A stretch of DNA of 5,437 nucleotides from Candidatus Gottesmanbacteria bacterium RIFCSPLOWO2_01_FULL_49_10 (lineage in GTDB: Bacteria; Patescibacteriota; Microgenomatia; UBA10105; UBA927), in assembly GCA_001781025.1 (NCBI GenBank), contig MFJZ01000029.1:3644-9080 (forward strand), in the 5' to 3' direction. The notes under the pieces were generated by a model, which was given only the letters and a program-made list of their open reading frames with translations, did not search any database and was not told the DNA's origin. This document shows, in pieces, positions 4,114 through 5,437 of this stretch (positions are counted from its first letter, which is position 1; the number at the start of each line of letters is the position of its first letter). The position numbers and the translations under genes were made by a program.

Positions 4114-5437
4114 TCACTCAGGACAGACCATGCGCGCAATCTCCGGACAGGGCTTGCCGGAGGTGCAGGGAGCGGGGACGTAGCGGCAGCCCGGAGGAGG
4201 AACCGACAGTGTCGTGGTCACCGGGATAGGCGTGGTACACACGAGTACCGGATCACACGGGGCTTTGACACATTGAACGTTTTGATACGAGCAGCCGGCA
4301 GGCGGATTGGGTACGCCTGAGGGAGCGGGACAAATCCATTGCATCTGTTGCGTACATGCCCGGCCCGCAGCACATGGTGGCATGCCCCAGTAGCATGTTT
4401 TTGGTGTGGGAGTTGTGGATGGACAGATTCGCTGCACCGGCATCAAAGGACAGGGCTTATTTTTCTTGCATGGGGGTGGCTTCACCACGATGCAGCCGTC
4501 TTTGTCTGTGGGCGATGGTGTGATACTGACCACGGATTTCTTGGGACCGGTGACGCGGATCCAGTTGACCTTGACCCACGCGTTTTTGGATAACCCGCTG
4601 AAACTGAACTTGAGGAGTGTCAGGGTCACGGGGGTCAAGCTGTCCAGATCAAAGCTGTACTCGTGCCACTTCCCGTCGGCGGGGATATTCATAACCGTCC
4701 CCTTTCCGACATCACTTTCCACCAGTTTGTACTCGAGTCCGAGACCCGCGGTGGCTCCGGAAACCTGCGGCGTGGGGGTGGGCGTTTTCACAATACACCA
4801 ATCCGGACGCGGGTAGAGCATGATCTCTCTCCCGTCGGTGGGTTGCGGCCAGTCAGACGGATACGGCGGACACACCGGACGGGTCGGTACCGGAGGCGAA
4901 GGCTTCATGCACCAGTAGGGATCCGGGTCAACGAGCGCTTTTTTTTCTGCCGGCAACGATTCCCACCAGGTGGGAAGCTTGCAATAGCGACGAAGATCGG
5001 AAGTGGTCGACTCAGATGATCCGGCGACAGAAGAGGTAAACCCAGCGGAAGAAACAGCCTGGTTGTTTGAAACGACGACGGAAACCTCGGGCGCCAAAGC
5101 CAAGGAGATCGTCACCTTCTTGGTCCCGGTGGGGATAGTTTTGGCATCTATACTTGCAGCTTGCATGCTTGCAACCGTACCGAGATACCCGACGACACCC
5201 CTCAGGTATCGCTTGCCGCTGTCTCGTTCCATGGAAAGTGAAAGGCTGGTGCCTCGCCAGTCCTTGGATGAGCTATTTGTATTGTTAAATTCCCACCGGT
5301 GATAGACTTCTCCTTCGAGCCCTGCCTTTGCCCGATCTTCTGTGCCGTCTTTGAATGCTTTATAAAGGAGTGCCAGGACGACCAAGGAAAACCCGATGAT
5401 GATGACCGTAAATATCGTTTTGACGTACTGAGGTTGC
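4114..5437 (-). CDS. Membrane-anchored extracytoplasmic Cys/Pro-rich protein, 5' end beyond window
   Basis: About 440 residues are visible and the frame stays open to the right edge, so the true start lies outside. An in-frame TTG at 5385 sits inside the membrane helix and is not the start. Numbering from the edge: transmembrane helix about 8-25 (IFTVIIIGFSLVVLALLY) preceded by a Lys, suggesting a signal-anchor with the bulk outside the cell. A beta-sandwich-like region follows (VYHRWEFNNTN to KKVTISLALAPEVSVVV, about 44-123), then a Ser/Thr-rich linker and a duplicated Pro/Trp/Cys segment (152-214). A TPTPTP linker leads to a second beta stretch (GLGLEYKLVES, DGKWHEYSFDLDSL, WVKVNWIRVTGP, about 231-298), and the protein ends in four Cys4 repeats (315-438). 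DGKWHEYSFDL plus the closing VNWIRV strand recall carbohydrate-binding or galactose-binding-like modules. A cell-surface adhesion or binding role is inference; no catalytic motif is seen. Confidence 0.85.
   Translation of the reverse strand, partial: QPQYVKTIFTVIIIGFSLVVLALLYKAFKDGTEDRAKAGLEGEVYHRWEFNNTNSSSKDWRGTSLSLSMERDSGKRYLRGVVGYLGTVASMQAASIDAKTIPTGTKKVTISLALAPEVSVVVSNNQAVSSAGFTSSVAGSSESTTSDLRRYCKLPTWWESLPAEKKALVDPDPYWCMKPSPPVPTRPVCPPYPSDWPQPTDGREIMLYPRPDWCIVKTPTPTPQVSGATAGLGLEYKLVESDVGKGTVMNIPADGKWHEYSFDLDSLTPVTLTLLKFSFSGLSKNAWVKVNWIRVTGPKKSVVSITPSPTDKDGCIVVKPPPCKKNKPCPLMPVQRICPSTTPTPKTCYWGMPPCAAGRACTQQMQWICPAPSGVPNPPAGCSYQNVQCVKAPCDPVLVCTTPIPVTTTLSVPPPGCRYVPAPCTSGKPCPEIARMVCPE
4123..4494 (-). 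repeat. Four tandem Cys4 repeats (protein level) at the surface protein C-terminus
   Basis: Four units of the form C-x(6-7)-C-x(4-5)-C-x(5-8)-C, most followed by Pro, are separated by Thr/Ser/Pro linkers. Examples: CYWGMPPCAAGRAC...WICP, CSYQNVQCVKAPCDPVLVC and CRYVPAPCTSGKPC...MVCP. Sixteen cysteines in even number and fixed spacing suggest two disulfides per unit in an oxidising, extracellular location. I do not recognise a named domain. Confidence 0.75.
4795..4983 (-). repeat. Two-copy Trp-Cys segment (protein level) in the surface protein
   Basis: Two adjacent segments share a C...P...W...L-x-x-P-WC-x-x-K plan. The first runs from CKLPTWWESLP to VDPDPYWCMK, the second from CPPYPSDWPQP to YPRPDWCIVK. 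The two cysteines are 24 and 25 residues apart respectively, and both copies are followed by a Pro-rich stretch. An internal duplication that has diverged is the simplest reading. Confidence 0.55.

Noticed and set aside
4105..5302. Several plus-strand frames opposite the surface protein
   Set aside because: They are Arg/Gly/His-rich readings of the complement of a Pro/Thr/Cys-rich gene; none has an RBS or a domain.
5383..5385. TTG as the start of the surface protein
   Set aside because: It falls in the middle of the hydrophobic helix, the frame is open to the window edge, and there is no ribosome binding site.
4114..5437. TGA recoding as in some CPR lineages
   Set aside because: The surface protein ends naturally at TGA just before the brnTA promoter region, lepA has no internal TGA, and glycines are GGN throughout.

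Overview
The window looks like accessory-rich bacterial chromosome. My best guess is a Candidate Phyla Radiation (Patescibacteria) genome, perhaps near Microgenomates. That rests on inference: compact gene packing, short dispersed palindromic repeats that enter coding sequences in frame, a REP-associated transposase bearing its own repeat, and a single-pass surface protein with Thr/Pro linkers and Cys repeats. TGA acts as an ordinary stop and glycines are GGN, so the TGA-recoding CPR lineages are unlikely.

Layout. Positions 1-1663 (minus) hold most of lepA (elongation factor 4), cut by the left edge and carrying an in-frame insertion of about 28 residues made of a heptad-patterned inverted repeat, inside the GTPase domain. 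Positions 1755-2535 hold a full-length RAYT (HUH/Y1 transposase, plus) bracketed by palindromes of two CCTTTAAAGG arms around TGGCA. One further copy lies inside the RAYT reading frame, and the RAYT stop codon lies in the downstream copy. Positions 2553-2903 (minus) and about 3030-3341 (plus) are two divergent unrecognised small genes with a fourth palindrome between them. Positions 3493-4036 (minus) are a BrnT/BrnA type II toxin-antitoxin operon with a strong promoter, a perfect palindrome over the -10 element and the toxin start (likely an autoregulatory operator), and a predicted leaderless toxin mRNA. Positions 4114-5437 (minus) encode a membrane-anchored extracytoplasmic protein, cut by the right edge a few codons inside its N-terminus, with a lectin/CBM-like beta-sandwich apparently split by a duplicated Trp-Cys segment and ending in four Cys4 repeats.

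How the parts relate. lepA is housekeeping and the rest is accessory. The most interesting material is the pair of unrelated palindromic repeat families. One has entered an essential-type GTPase as a new peptide loop. The other is associated with, and inserted in, the transposase that probably handles it. Both behave like the Rickettsia palindromic elements and the REP/RAYT systems of Proteobacteria, but their sequences are different. No gap between genes exceeds about 160 bases.
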